DNA from: Tricholomella constricta
Taxonomy: Eukaryota > Basidiomycota > Agaricomycetes > Agaricales > Lyophyllaceae
Assembly (NCBI GenBank): GCA_013368375.1
Contig: JAACJP010000007.1
Location: 372,001-436,000 of the forward strand
Direction: 5' to 3'
Length of the DNA: 64,000 nucleotides
The translations under genes and the position numbers were made by a program. The first letter of the stretch is position 1. Each line of letters begins with the position of its first letter. Positions 19,633 through 31,048 of this stretch are shown in pieces. Under the pieces are notes generated by a model, which searched no databases, was not told the origin of the DNA, and was given only the letters and a program-made list of their open reading frames with translations.

Positions 19633-20512
19633 GTGTGCAGGGCTTAAAAGGATGGTTTGGACAAAGATAAAGACGACCCGATTCGATATTAGTCGAACCG
19701 ACGACGACGCGACGAGCGCGATAGTATGCGATAGTTCCCAGCTGGAACTGGTCGGCGACGCGACTTTCGGTGTCGGTCGTGCGACAGCGAGACGAACGAG
19801 GTTAATACGGAGAACTCACGGGTTCGGGCGACGAATACGAGGTAACAGAGACGGCGGTTACGAGCTTTACGATGGCGGCGGCGGTTTATACGGTGGTAAC
19901 GGGGCAGAGACGACGGGGTCGACGGTTTTGAGCTATTAACTCTGAACGTGAGGGAAAATACGGGCTATAATTCACTGGGGGGGGCTCTAGGTACTACATG
20001 GGATTGTTTTAAGTAGTAAGGTCAAATCACCGTCTCTTTAGTGCAACCATGCGGACGTTTCGCGTTAGGTTGTCGCCAAGCCTGGTACCGCGCGGTGCGT
20101 TTCTGAGGACAAGTCGGGTGTGGCGCGTTTCGGAGCGGATACCAGTGTCGGATTGGATACGTCGTCAGGGAAGTCGGTGATTACGGGACTCCGTGAGTTA
20201 GTCGGACCTGTGCCGTGAATAGGAGACGGAATGGCTTTGTCGTTAAATGCGTCATGGGTAAGACGCCAAGTCGGGTGTTTGACGTTTGTAGGCGAACGTG
20301 CGTAGTCGCTTGGCGACTACACGGTTACTCCGATCCCCGGCGCCCGAGAGCGAGGTCGGCCGAATTGAATGGGTCGCGTTCGGTCAGGAGTCGGTCGGTG
20401 AGTGGATTGGCGAGTCGGTCGGCGAGTCAGTCGGTGTTGTCGTGTGCGTTCGTGGGTGGTTTACTGTGGTCGGAACTTCGAATCGGTGGCCGGCCGAAGA
20501 GGGTGCATATCA
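19539..20512 (-). repeat. LTR 2 (shared: 5' LTR of unit 1, 3' LTR of unit 2)
   Basis: 974 bp, the middle copy shared by both units, as expected from recombination between LTRs. The gag reading frame of unit 1 begins inside it at 19632, about 94 nt before its U5 end. Confidence 0.93.
19885..19890 (-). promoter_or_regulatory. TATA box of the unit 1 genomic promoter
   Basis: TATAAA on the minus strand in LTR 2, about 250 bp before the gag ATG at 19632. A start site ~30 bp downstream would leave a ~220-nt leader and keep the gag start, which lies in the LTR, inside the transcript. Confidence 0.5.
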
Positions 20513-20526
20513 TCTCCTCCTTACTT
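20513..20526 (-). promoter_or_regulatory. 3' polypurine tract, unit 2
   Basis: Identical to the unit 1 tract and directly adjacent to LTR 2. Confidence 0.8.
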
Positions 20527-20681
20527 GAATTACCGACTGTCCCCAGTCGGCTTCCGGTACCGGATCGGCGTCTTAGTTGGCATGGTGTTGTACGGAGCGG
20601 TGGAGAGGGGGTGGCGGTGCGTGCGGCCCTGCAGTACGATTCGGTTTTATACGTCGTCCGTTCGTGGTCGTCTTTATTACA

Positions 20682-21694
20682 ATGTCTCGCCCTCCTACCG
20701 ATTTTGGGAAGGTCGTCTGGAACCTCGACGATGACTGGGTCGCCTGGCGTTCGCTCCCTATCGACACTGGTCGTGAAGAGTGTACTGCTCTCATCGAGAA
20801 CATCCTGGATGGTATCGAAGCGTTACGTAGCCAGGACGCGGCGTCTGAGCGGTGGGAGTGGCCCAACGAGGACGCTGCGTTTACCGACCTATGGGCGATC
20901 ATTTCGCACGACGCTGAGTGGTCCGCTCGCTTTAGAGATTGGAGTCCCGAAGTACGTCTAGGCGCTTGTTTCGCTGTTCCATCGTGGTCCGATCGACGTC
21001 CTTATTTCGTTCTTTTTAGGACGATTATACGCGCCGCCGTCGTGAGCGGCGACTCCGTTTGGCGGATGCTGCAGATAAGGCGGTACACGAGGAAACTGTC
21101 CGCGTTGCGACTTCACCTATTGTTCGTAAGCGTAGGCGAAGCCTCGTTGATGACGAGAGCCAGGAGTCGGGGGTTCCAGAGGGTTTGTGTGATGGGTATG
21201 CGGAGGCCGAGGCACTCTCTGGAGAGGTATCCTCGGTCCGGCGTCGCGACCTGGTGGCTATCGCTCGCCGTCTAGCAGTGGAACAAGTCGCCGATTTCCC
21301 GTCGGCGGTCTCCAACATCCCTAGTGCTGAAGACTCGCATGAGTCTAATTCTGTGCAACCCTTGTCGGCTGTGTCGCGCTTCGGTCTCTCCGACGTCGAT
21401 CGTGCCCTGTCCACCCGTCGGTTCCTTCTACAGTCTTTGATTCGGGAATCCCATGTCCTTGAGTCGCGGCGAGAGGTCCTACGATTGTCCGTCCGACAGC
21501 TCTATCAGCAGGTTGTGGCGACGTCGACCGCCTTAGACGTACTCCGAGCGCGCCGTATCGAGTTAGTCGGTGAAGGTTTAGGGGACGGCCTGGAGAGCGG
21601 GTTTGAAGATCGTGGTCGGGATGGTAGACTCGGAGACGATGGTGACGAAGGCGACAGTGTCGCAGAGGGTGGGGACGTTGGCGACAGTGTCTGA
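20682..21694 (+). CDS. Antisense accessory gene A, unit 2
   Basis: Second copy of the Trp-rich, Arg-rich antisense gene, exons 20682-20951 and 21020-21694, 314 aa. The translated exon 2 and the frame containing exon 1 are identical to unit 1. Its upstream polypurine tract and hairpin are at 20513-20526 and 20533-20550, next to LTR 2, so any LTR-driven antisense transcription would start in LTR 2. Confidence 0.75.
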
Positions 21695-21823
21695 TGCCCT
21701 GGGGCGTCGACTCTGAAGATCGTGGTCGGGATGGTAGACTCGGAGACGATGGTGATGAAGGCGACAGTGTCGCAGAGGGTGGGGACGTTGGCGACAGTGT
21801 CTGATGCCCTGGGGCGTCGACTC
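21604..21823 (+). repeat. 110-bp tandem duplication, unit 2
   Basis: Same duplication as in unit 1, with the same single noticed difference between its two copies, so the duplication predates the tandem arrangement. Confidence 0.9.
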
Positions 21824-22135
21824 TTCTTAGTTGAGTCGCCAATACCTACGTATCTTGTGTGTGTCGGTCTCGAAGTTGCGTCCGACTGTTATTGTCGGTC
21901 GGTTGGTGTCGCGCTCTCTACCTTTGGGGATAATGTGTGATCGGTGCCCGTGGCTTTGATGGTCCATGTGGGCGCCATGTGGGCGCCACGTCTCTCCTCC
22001 TTACTTGGCATGCTGACTGTCCCCAGTCGGCCCGTGGTCTGGGCTGGACGCGTGTGTGGCGTGGGTGCGTGGCAGTGCCAAAGATTTGGCGTCGCGTCTG
22101 TTGGTTCGACTTCTCCCTTTTGTTATTTGCACTCT

Positions 22136-24108
22136 ATGTCGCGCCCTCTGGAGACTCTGGCGGCCTTGAAGGAGGACTGGCTACGCTGGTTAGCGCTTCC
22201 CGACGACCTCCACCCGGACGAACGCGTCCCCGTTCTGGAGGACTTGCAAACCGGTCTTCGTCGTCTGCATCGGCAGGCGCCGGGGCCTGACAGAGTGGTC
22301 TGGGAGGCAGAGGCTGAGGCGAAGCAGGTAATCTGGGCAGTCATCCGGCTCGACCCCATTTTAGCGGCGCGGTTTTCTATTTTCCGTCCGACTGACCTAC
22401 CATCGGTAAGTTCGTCGGTCTCCGTGTCGTGTCAACGGGGCAGTTTTTGATGTGTTCGCCAGGAGGAAACTACCCCTGCGCAATCTGAGCGCTCTTCTCG
22501 GGGGGACAATGCTCCCGGTCCTCCGAGACGCACTCGCACTCGATGGGACGTGGCTGCGGCGCCGCCCGGCGGGCTCGGGATGGCGGGGTCCACGGCGACG
22601 GTGTGGAGGGATATCGTGGAGGCGGAGGATGCTGTCGTGGAGTTGCCCGGAGTCGACGTGGCAGAGTCCGTGGTGTCGGTGACGGCGGAGGGTATGGGGG
22701 ATGCGGGTGAGCGAGGTCGAGGCACGCCTTCGGTGGCGTCGGGGGGGGAAGGGGCTGGGCGAGGGGATGTCCTTCGAGTCCCTGCGTCGCCGCTGTCGCG
22801 CCCCTGGAGGTTGAAGGATTCGCGACACGGCCGTCCAAAGCCGCGCCCCCGAAGCCAACAAACGGGGCTGCGCTTGATGTCGACGACCGCACATGGCGAG
22901 TATCTTCGTCGTAAGGCGCGTGAGGTCGCTGGCACGGTGGCGTCTCCTGTCGTGGACGGTGTCTCTGACGACGAGGTACCGCGCGTGGAGTCCTCTCGTG
23001 GACCGGTAAGCTTTCCTGTCGTTTCCCGTCTTCTTTCGTGCTGACCACCTTTCCAGGAGGCCTCGTCCCGTCGTTCGGGTCGTATTCCGGGTGAGTGGCG
23101 GTCGTGCCTTGTGCACATTTTCTGTCCGGTTAGCGGCCGACCCCTAACGTTCGCTACAGGAGGGACCTCGAAGGTGGAGGTCGTCGTCCCCTTGCCCGTT
23201 GCTAAGCGAAAGCGTGGCGCGGCCGCCGACGAGACCTCCGTCGTGCCGGTCGTGAAGAAGGCGAAAGGCAGGGCGCGGTCGGCGGTATCCCCGTCGGTAA
23301 CGGTGGAGAAGGTGGCGCATTTGAAGGAGGCGGTCCCGGGGTGGTTTGAGCGTCCCATACCCGTAGGTCTTTTATCTCTGCTCCTGGTCGCCAGTTCTCT
23401 CATCTCGTGACTTGTTACCTGTCCTTTTAGTGCGATCGATGCCGCAAGCAGGGGGTGTCATGCCCTCAGAATCCGGAACGGGGTCCTTGTTTGCGCTGCC
23501 AGGCGCAGCGCAAGGGTTGTGTGACGCAGTCCGACACGGGGGCGGTTGTGGGGGTCGCGTCGAGTCGGTCTCGGCGGCGTGTGGCACCGAGTGGGGCGGT
23601 GGAGGTCTCCGGCGAAGGAGCGGGTGCTGGCGAGTCGGGTCCTGCCTCGTGGTTCCCCATTGTGAAGGGTGAACACATCCGTGGCGCTTCCCTACGAGCC
23701 GCGTCGGCTCGGGCCGAGGGAGGAGTCGTGGGATCGGAGTTCCTCCATGGTGAACACGTCCCGGTCGGGGTTCGGGATGCGTTGGCGGAGGCGAATGAGA
23801 TGCTGGGGCGGGACCAGTTGGCCCAACGGTCGCTCGTCGACGAGGTCGACGTCGTCGGCTTACAAACGCTTCGGGCCTCTCGTCATGCCGTCCTGCGTGT
23901 CCTGGTACAAGAGGCCCACCTTGCTGCCGCGCGCGTCGAGATCGCTCGGGATACGCTTTCGCAGGTACGACAGCGTTTGGCCGACACAGTAGCTGCTCTC
24001 AACGAGGTAGACGATCGCCTTGAGCAGCTGGACGCTGAGGCCGGAGACGTGGTGACGGACGATGGTGAGGCTTGGGGAGGGATTGTTGACGACGGTATGG
24101 AGGATTAG
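22136..24108 (+). CDS. Antisense accessory gene B with Zn(II)2Cys6 cluster, unit 2
   Basis: Second copy, five exons (22136-22405, 22463-23005, 23057-23090, 23160-23362, 23431-24108), 575 aa. The zinc cluster is encoded at the start of exon 5 (23431-23520). All intron borders and all six cysteines are preserved. No difference from unit 1 was noticed. Confidence 0.82.
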
Positions 24109-24479
24109 GGAGTTGTTGGGACCGGGTCGCGCTTTTGTTTTTATTGGGATCTTGGTTGTGCCGGCGCCGTGTATATTTTTCTTGTTAGGTATTGGGTTCG
24201 TTGTCTGGTTCGAGAGCCCAGCAAAAGGGCGGTTGCAATATGATACGTCTGTATATGGTGTCTTAGGGGGGGTTGCCTCCAAGTGCGAATAATTGAGGCA
24301 TGAGATAAAAGGATTGAGTGGAGTTATGAGCTGGTGAAGTCGGGAAGGAAACAGTGAGAAAGGTACGAGTCGGTCAGGTGGGTTTGAGTCGCGTTGAGTC
24401 GACGCATGTGTCGGGCGAGTTGGCAAAAGTTTGTTGGGTAGTAGTACAGGGTATATGGTTTGATCGGCGCCGCATGCGA

Positions 24480-27400
24480 TCAGTTCTGCTCTCCTTCCGA
24501 CTCCGAGTCGTCGGTCCCGATCTCGGGTCTGTCTTCGTCGTCGGCAAGCGTAGTTGCTTCTAGTTCCCGTAGGCGTTGCGTGTCGATGTCTAACGCGCTG
24601 TCGGGTAAGGGAATATTGTTTCGTGCGAAGTAGGGGGTGAGTCGGAATGCTGCCACGGGTCGGTGTAAAACCGTGCCGTCGAGTTCGCAGATTATGTAGG
24701 CGCCGCCGCGGTTTCGCGACACAACGACCAGTGGTCCTAGGTATCTCGGTCGCATCTTCCGGTTGAGCGACTTCTCGATTTTGGTGTTGCGCATGAGGAT
24801 TAGGTCTCCCTTTTTAAAGTTGTAGTCGCGAAGGGTCCTGGCGTGCTTGAGTTCGAAGCGGATTGCTGCCTGTCGCCGTGCCGCATAGACGTCGGAATGT
24901 AGTCGGTCCAAGTCGATGGCGCGTTTCTGTAAGGCGATCGCCCGCCGTGTTAAGAGGTCGGTTGAGGAGAGGATAGAATCGGGCGGCGGTTGCATATATG
25001 TGGCTTCTACGATATCGAGTGGTAGGAGGGGGTGGGTTCCCGTCGCGGCGTAATAAGGAGAACATCCCATTCGTTTGCGGATCGTAACTCGTTCGGCCCA
25101 AAAGACCGAATAGGCGGATTGCGACCATTTGTTTTCGTTTCCGTCGGCCGCTTTAAAAAGGGATTGTCGGACGTCGAAATGGGGTCTTTCAACGAGTCCG
25201 TTGGCTTTAGAGTTGTAGCCCGATATGCGAATGTTGTGAATATGGTACTTCTTTGTGAGGTGTTCGGCCGCTTTGATAAAGGCTGGTCCATTGTCGGTCA
25301 CGATTTCGCGTAATCCACCCCAGCGACACACGATGTCTTCGTACATCCAGTCGCCTAACGTGCGGCTGTTTTCTTTTCGTAGTGCGCGCCACTCGGGAAA
25401 GTGGATGAGAGAACAGCGACCTTGAACGATATATTTGAATCCGTTGGAAGTCGGTAGGTGCATGGTGTCGATATATATCTTCGCGAACAGTGGCGCGGGT
25501 GTCGCGACGGTCGGGGGAATAAGGACCTTGGTTGTCTGCTGAATCTGGCATATGTGGCATGTCTGTACAAACCAGACTATATCGGCCTGAACGTTGGGCC
25601 ACCAAAAACGCTCGAGAAGGGTCGCTCGAGTCGCGTAGAATCGCTTATGCCCGAGGTTATCGTGTATCGATCGTAGGATCTCCAGTCGTGTTTCGGGTCG
25701 GGCGACTAATTTGTGTGCGCCTTGTCTGTTCCGTCTCCATAGTCGCGTCCCATCTATGAAGAAACCTGTGGCGTAACGGATGAAGGTCGCATACTGTTCG
25801 TCAGACATATTATCAGGACGCTTGAGGTCGGTTAACCATTGCCTAACATCGTCGATGCGCCGATCCTGGGCTCTGGCCGCGTCGGTCCTAGGTACGTCCT
25901 CATATGACATGTCGGTCGGGTTCGTATTAGGGTCGCGTATTCCTGTATCGTCGTTGGTGCGGATTTTAGGTTGTCGCGGAAAGTCGGTTGTTAGTTCGAG
26001 AGCCGTTAGGTCTGGTGGTATTGCATCAGTGTCAGCTGCCACCATCTCCTCCTTACTTGAGATCCGAGCCAAGGCGAAGGTCTGGTACACATGTAATGGC
26101 GTCGGTGGTTGGGGTAACGGTTGTATAATGTGCATCAAGCTTTGCATCCGGTCGACCCAGTCCTCGAAGTTGGCTTCGTCTTCGTCGTAGGTATTGGGCG
26201 GGTCGTCGGGCTGTCTAGGGCGACGCGATAACCCGTCGGGGCCGTGGAATGTGCCTTTAACGTGTACTAGCTCAAAGTGGAACATGAGGACGGAGACAAT
26301 CCATCTGTTGACGGAAGCGGATGGCTGGATATCGGGATTAGAAAGCATGCCTTTAATGTAGCGGGCGTCGACTTCGACAACCAAGTTTCGAACGCCTATG
26401 ACGTAGAGTCGCAAGGCTCCGAGTGCGCGAAATAGGCCATAAAATTCCAGTTTGGGCTGTGAGAAACGCGATTCGCGGTCGTTTAGCGTAATGGAGCCGA
26501 ACCGATTGTATCTGCGTCGCGTTCGGTTGACTGGGTCGGTCTGGCAGAGGTAAAAGCCGACTGCGATGTGTGAGGTGTCGACCGCGAGTATGACTGGGTC
26601 GTCTGATGTGTAGTCGATGGGGACGAGGGGTTTAGCTTCTGCGATTGCTTCTACGATGTCGCGCTGCGCCGCCACTTGGTCGGGTCCGAATTCGAAGATG
26701 GCGTCTTTACGGGTCAGTTTTACAAGGTGGTGTGCGCGGTGAGCGAAGTTTTTGACGAAGATTCGCAGCACTCCGACGGTTCCTAAGAAAGCGCGCAGTT
26801 CCGACAGTGTGGCGCAGGATGTCCATTTTCGCAACAGCGTGAGGCGGTCGGCATCGGGGATGCGACCAGTCGGTGTGCAAACGTGTCCAAGGACTTTGAA
26901 TTGCGGTGCACATATGACTAGCTTCTTTCCCGAAAATGTACCGCCACAGTATTTCATCCTTTGGAGGATTCGGTTGACGTTATTGAAGAACTCCCAGATG
27001 GCGATGCGTACGTCGGGATTGTCGGGGTGCGTGTTCGGTAAGCCTGTGTCGGGGTCGGGGTACCAAGTTGCGGGACCCTTGATAGGAGCATCATCGATAT
27101 ATGGCAGCGTGTGGTCGGGGATTTCGGGTTGTAGTATGTAAGTGACATCGTCATGGAATATTGGGACAGAGTTAGTCCAGCCCATAGGCAGGGTTACGAG
27201 GCGAAGTGCGCCAAAAGGTGTTTGGAAGGTAGTGAGGTCGCGCGACGATGGTGCGATCAAGCGCTCGTCGTAGCCGACGAATAGATCTAACATCGCGCCA
27301 CAAATGCGACCGGCAAACTGTTCTGCGACGTGGTCTGGAATCGGGGTTACTCCAGAGTGTCGTATGGTGACTCGGTTCAGGGGTTCGAGGCTGTGGACGA

Positions 27401-28226
27401 GGCGGAGTTTGCCGTTTTTCTTTAGGGTACAGAACCAGCGCGATCGGTAACTGGAGTTGGATGGTTCATAGACTCCGGCTGCGAGCTTGGTTTTGATAAT
27501 GTTGCAGACTTCGTCGTAGATGCCTGGGGGAATGGGGATGTTTCTTTCGATCCATGGGGTGTGTGCGACGACTGGTATATCAATGGGTGGGAAGAAGTCC
27601 GACCGGAAGCGACCGCGCTCCGAGTCGTCCCACGCGAATGCGAGGTGTTGTTTGCACATGAGGTCGTGCATGATAGCTCGTTCGGAATTGGTAAGGAACC
27701 CGGGGTGTTCGCGGTCCAGGTCTTCTTTTCGCTCTAGGGTGTAGCGTCCGGTGGGTCGGAATGGCGGTGGGTTGGGATGTAGGGTTGGCATATTGGCTAG
27801 GGGATCGCCCAATATATTACGTTCGATCCTGAAGTGGTCAGGGCAGCTAGCGACAATAGATCGTACTTTCTGTGCGACAGGTTTGTACTTCTTTTTGGCC
27901 TGTACGCCCTTAATCTTAACGGCGAACGTGTTCGTGTCAGCCGCGATTGGTAAGTCGGTGTTGCGACGCGTGTGCGGTAGGGAGTCGGCGGAGTCTGTCG
28001 GTGAGGTGGGGATAAAAGATTTGTCGATGGGGAAGGGAGGCGTTAGGCCTGGTGCTGTGATGTAGAGTGAAGCAAGTTGGGCGTCGTGGGTAGCGTCGCT
28101 ATTAGGTTCGGAGGGGAGTTTGCAAAAGGAGATAACAGTCGGGGTATAGCTCCGCGGGTCGTACTCGAGGAGGAGCGCAAGGTCGCCGTGATCATGGCTT
28201 AATTCCTCGAGAGTATACGAAAATTT
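24480..28226 (-). CDS. pol: Pol: reverse transcriptase-RNase H-integrase, unit 2
   Basis: Same as unit 1 pol, identical at protein level across the 1,110 residues downstream of 27812. YIDD, the RNase H acidic residues, the HHCC domain and the D,D,E residues are intact. The pol-internal polypurine tract copy is at 26045-26058. It is expressed through the frameshift signal at 28164-28226. Confidence 0.95.
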   Translation of the reverse strand, partial: KFSYTLEELSHDHGDLALLLEYDPRSYTPTVISFCKLPSEPNSDATHDAQLASLYITAPGLTPPFPIDKSFIPTSPTDSADSLPHTRRNTDLPIAADTNTFAVKIKGVQAKKKYKPVAQKVRSIVASCPDHFRIERNILGDPLANMPTLHPNPPPFRPTGRYTLERKEDLDREHPGFLTNSERAIMHDLMCKQHLAFAWDDSERGRFRSDFFPPIDIPVVAHTPWIERNIPIPPGIYDEVCNIIKTKLAAGVYEPSNSSYRSRWFCTLKKNGKLRLVHSLEPLNRVTIRHSGVTPIPDHVAEQFAGRICGAMLDLFVGYDERLIAPSSRDLTTFQTPFGALRLVTLPMGWTNSVPIFHDDVTYILQPEIPDHTLPYIDDAPIKGPATWYPDPDTGLPNTHPDNPDVRIAIWEFFNNVNRILQRMKYCGGTFSGKKLVICAPQFKVLGHVCTPTGRIPDADRLTLLRKWTSCATLSELRAFLGTVGVLRIFVKNFAHRAHHLVKLTRKDAIFEFGPDQVAAQRDIVEAIAEAKPLVPIDYTSDDPVILAVDTSHIAVGFYLCQTDPVNRTRRRYNRFGSITLNDRESRFSQPKLEFYGLFRALGALRLYVIGVRNLVVEVDARYIKGMLSNPDIQPSASVNRWIVSVLMFHFELVHVKGTFHGPDGLSRRPRQPDDPPNTYDEDEANFEDWVDRMQSLMHIIQPLPQPPTPLHVYQTFALARISSKEEMVAADTDAIPPDLTALELTTDFPRQPKIRTNDDTGIRDPNTNPTDMSYEDVPRTDAARAQDRRIDDVRQWLTDLKRPDNMSDEQYATFIRYATGFFIDGTRLWRRNRQGAHKLVARPETRLEILRSIHDNLGHKRFYATRATLLERFWWPNVQADIVWFVQTCHICQIQQTTKVLIPPTVATPAPLFAKIYIDTMHLPTSNGFKYIVQGRCSLIHFPEWRALRKENSRTLGDWMYEDIVCRWGGLREIVTDNGPAFIKAAEHLTKKYHIHNIRISGYNSKANGLVERPHFDVRQSLFKAADGNENKWSQSAYSVFWAERVTIRKRMGCSPYYAATGTHPLLPLDIVEATYMQPPPDSILSSTDLLTRRAIALQKRAIDLDRLHSDVYAARRQAAIRFELKHARTLRDYNFKKGDLILMRNTKIEKSLNRKMRPRYLGPLVVVSRNRGGAYIICELDGTVLHRPVAAFRLTPYFARNNIPLPDSALDIDTQRLRELEATTLADDEDRPEIGTDDSESEGEQN
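28164..28226 (-). promoter_or_regulatory. -1 ribosomal frameshift signal, unit 2
   Basis: The heptamer A AAT TTT at 28226-28220 and the 8-bp stem 28211-28204 / 28171-28164 are the same as in unit 1. Confidence 0.8.
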
Positions 28227-31048
28227 ACGTCTTTCTTGGGGCGCCGACGCTGTCCGCGTGCGAAGGTCGGGATCGCGATGACTTCTTGAGTGTTTGGATC
28301 GGTGATAGTTATAATGGTGTCGTTAGCAGAGCGCGTTTTGACGTTGGAGCAGGTAAGTACGTCGAATGGTCGGCCGAGGAGTATGTCGTATGCGGGGTTA
28401 CGAATGACGTGCATCTGGAGGTAGAGAGTGACTTCGCCTATGGTGCATGGTACGTTTCGCGCTAGTCCGAGCGATGGGTCAGTCGTGCCGTTCGCGGACT
28501 GCATCTGGAGAACGATGGTTGGGTCGTATTTAACTCCCAATCCATGGCAGACCTCCTCCGACATTGCAATGATTTGGCATCCGCTATCCACAATGCTTTC
28601 AATTTGTTCCCTTGCGTCGACCATCAGCATGATGGATCTAAGCGCGTGCGATTCCATCGCGACGATCAGTCTGTCGGGGCATTCTCCCGGTAACAGGTTT
28701 TGGTAGTATGTGTCATAGACGTCGCCGGTGACTAGCGCGCCTGGTGGTGGCGTCGCGTTGTCGCTATTGCCTTCGCAGGGGAGAGCATCGAGTTCTTCTA
28801 TGTAGGCAGACGTAGGGGCTTCGTTGTATACCGTAATAAGGTTGCTGTTTATGATCCGCTTGGGTGTGTTGGCGTCCCTGAATTTTCCGCGGATCTCTGG
28901 TGCGACTCCGCAAAGTTCTCTGACGGTTACCGACATTGTCGAGTCGAGCGCGCGTTCAAAGAGGTCGGCCGATTTAGTTGGGTCGGAAATGGGTGCTTGG
29001 GTTCGATATGCGCTATCGGCTTTCGCTTTTTCGGTGGCAGCTAAGTTCCGCGTGGTGGGAGGTACGTAGCGATTGTCGGGAATATTGGAGAATGGATGAA
29101 TTGGCGCTTTGTCGCGCGTAGCGGTCGCGGGGTCGGCTCTGGTGCTAGGGATCAGCGGTATGTTGGATGGTAGTGGGGGAGCTTTAGCGTCGCTTTTCTT
29201 CGGGTCCGGTGTAGTTCGCGCTGTGGGTACTTCCTTAGCGGTCGGAGCGTCGGCGTCTTGAATGGTCTCGATAGTGACAGGTCGCTTCTGCGGCGCGCGA
29301 CTAATAAGTTCTACTCCGTCAAAGACCTCTTTCCGTGCGCGCAACGTGTTGAGTTCCCGCTCCAATATGACCATTCGATCCTCGATTTTCAAGTCGTGGT
29401 TGGTGATATCGTTGAATTGTAGTATTTCTAGCATCATACCCTCGGTCGGGTTCGCGTTAGCCGATAGCTGTCCTGTTGCTAATTGGTTGGGGTTACGTCT
29501 GTGCCATTCGTCGATCTTGTCCTTTATGTATCTGCCTGGTGTACCAAGTGGTATGAGCGCGCCACTTGGTAGCCCTATTTTGTTGTCTTCGGGTCGGCGG
29601 CGGCAGCGCCCTTCGGCCATGTATTGTTGACATATGGGACAGTTGGGAATGTAATGTCCTTCGCCACCGCAAAAGTGACAGTTGTCGTGAGGTACCCGAT
29701 TTGGTCGGTTACCGTCGCTCCCTGTAGTATGTTCTAACCGGTGGATATGTTGTTCTAGGAGATGGATCTTTTCATAGAGCTCTTCCAGTTTGAGGGGCTG
29801 GCCCATGGTCGCCGGTTTGGTCGCGTCCGCTAACGATCCGCTTGGCGCGATCGTAACCTGTGGTGGCGCCCGTACATGCTCCTCTTGTCGCCCAATGGCG
29901 CTGGTTCCGTGGAGAATGTGTTCGGCCGCCGCGCGAATGTTTTCGGTAGGGTAGGGGTCATCTGGGTGGTGGTTCGGATCTAAGATTTCGAGTCTGCGAT
30001 GGATTTTTGACCATAAGTCGGACTGGAATGCGCGGCGAAATTGGCGGTCGCGTTCGTTTTTCGAGAGTCGGTCCTTGCTGACAAGGAATTGAGTGATTGG
30101 CAGGAACTGTCGGTAATATTCTCCGAGGTCGCTGTTGGATTGGATCCCTAGTCGGTGTCGTTCTCTGATCAGGTGGTCGAGATCGGCCATCGAGTACTTT
30201 CTCTCCTCGCTAGCTCCTGGGTAAAGTGCCATTATCGCTTTTCGCCAATCGTCGTGCGCGCCGTTCGCGAACTCGTCGAGTTGTTCCCATAGGTCGGCCG
30301 TATCGATATCGGTGTATCTTGTGGCGTGCATTTTCTTTTCTCGTTCGTCTACCACGTTACATTCGGTGAACAGGTGATCCAGGTCTGAGAAATACCGTCG
30401 TAGTTCGCGTGCGCGTTCGGGTGAGAACGTCGGTGCCGAACTTTGTCCGCGCGCAGGCATTGGCTTCATAACGATCGGTGGTTGTGCCATGACAGATGGT
30501 GTTGGTCTCTGAAGAGGGGACGGAGCGGGGGAGGGGGAATATGGCGGTGAGGAAGACGCTGAGGTTTCTGGTGTCGTAGGCAGTAGTGGAGCGAGTCTGA
30601 ATTCTACTCCTTGATCGGTAGTAGGGAGTTCCGACGTAAAGGGGTCGGAGCCTGAGTTGGTTCGGGCGGTCGGTGTAGGCGATGGTAGATCTGATAAAGG
30701 GCTATAGAAGAGGGGACTGAGGTTGTTGTGGATTGCGCGATGTGGGGTTACTGAGTGAAAGAGTGGGGAGAGGGATTCTGAATCGGTGTCGGCCTCTCCG
30801 AAGACAGCGCGGATTTCGGCACGAAGGGTTCGGGTTCTCGTTTCTTGTCGCGTTTCTGGCGGAATGGTCGCCGCGTCGTAGGTTTTTACGAAGAAGTGGA
30901 AGAAGGTTGCGTGTTCGGCGGTGGTTTTTAAAACCCTCGCGGTGGGCTCCAGAATGATAGTGCTAGAAGGCCTGTAGATGCTGTACGCAACAACAAAATA
31001 ACTAACAACTATAGGGGCGAGAAGTGTTAAAAGTTCCCAAACACGCAA
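28199..31048 (-). CDS. gag: Gag with zinc knuckle and aspartic protease, unit 2
   Basis: 949 aa, identical to unit 1; the one base difference seen (30365 G versus 18949 A) is synonymous in a Thr codon. The start lies inside LTR 3. Because both units keep the full frame including the LTR-encoded N-terminus, both could in principle be active. Confidence 0.9.
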   Translation of the reverse strand: MRVWELLTLLAPIVVSYFVVAYSIYRPSSTIILEPTARVLKTTAEHATFFHFFVKTYDAATIPPETRQETRTRTLRAEIRAVFGEADTDSESLSPLFHSVTPHRAIHNNLSPLFYSPLSDLPSPTPTARTNSGSDPFTSELPTTDQGVEFRLAPLLPTTPETSASSSPPYSPSPAPSPLQRPTPSVMAQPPIVMKPMPARGQSSAPTFSPERARELRRYFSDLDHLFTECNVVDEREKKMHATRYTDIDTADLWEQLDEFANGAHDDWRKAIMALYPGASEERKYSMADLDHLIRERHRLGIQSNSDLGEYYRQFLPITQFLVSKDRLSKNERDRQFRRAFQSDLWSKIHRRLEILDPNHHPDDPYPTENIRAAAEHILHGTSAIGRQEEHVRAPPQVTIAPSGSLADATKPATMGQPLKLEELYEKIHLLEQHIHRLEHTTGSDGNRPNRVPHDNCHFCGGEGHYIPNCPICQQYMAEGRCRRRPEDNKIGLPSGALIPLGTPGRYIKDKIDEWHRRNPNQLATGQLSANANPTEGMMLEILQFNDITNHDLKIEDRMVILERELNTLRARKEVFDGVELISRAPQKRPVTIETIQDADAPTAKEVPTARTTPDPKKSDAKAPPLPSNIPLIPSTRADPATATRDKAPIHPFSNIPDNRYVPPTTRNLAATEKAKADSAYRTQAPISDPTKSADLFERALDSTMSVTVRELCGVAPEIRGKFRDANTPKRIINSNLITVYNEAPTSAYIEELDALPCEGNSDNATPPPGALVTGDVYDTYYQNLLPGECPDRLIVAMESHALRSIMLMVDAREQIESIVDSGCQIIAMSEEVCHGLGVKYDPTIVLQMQSANGTTDPSLGLARNVPCTIGEVTLYLQMHVIRNPAYDILLGRPFDVLTCSNVKTRSANDTIITITDPNTQEVIAIPTFARGQRRRPKKDVNFRILSRN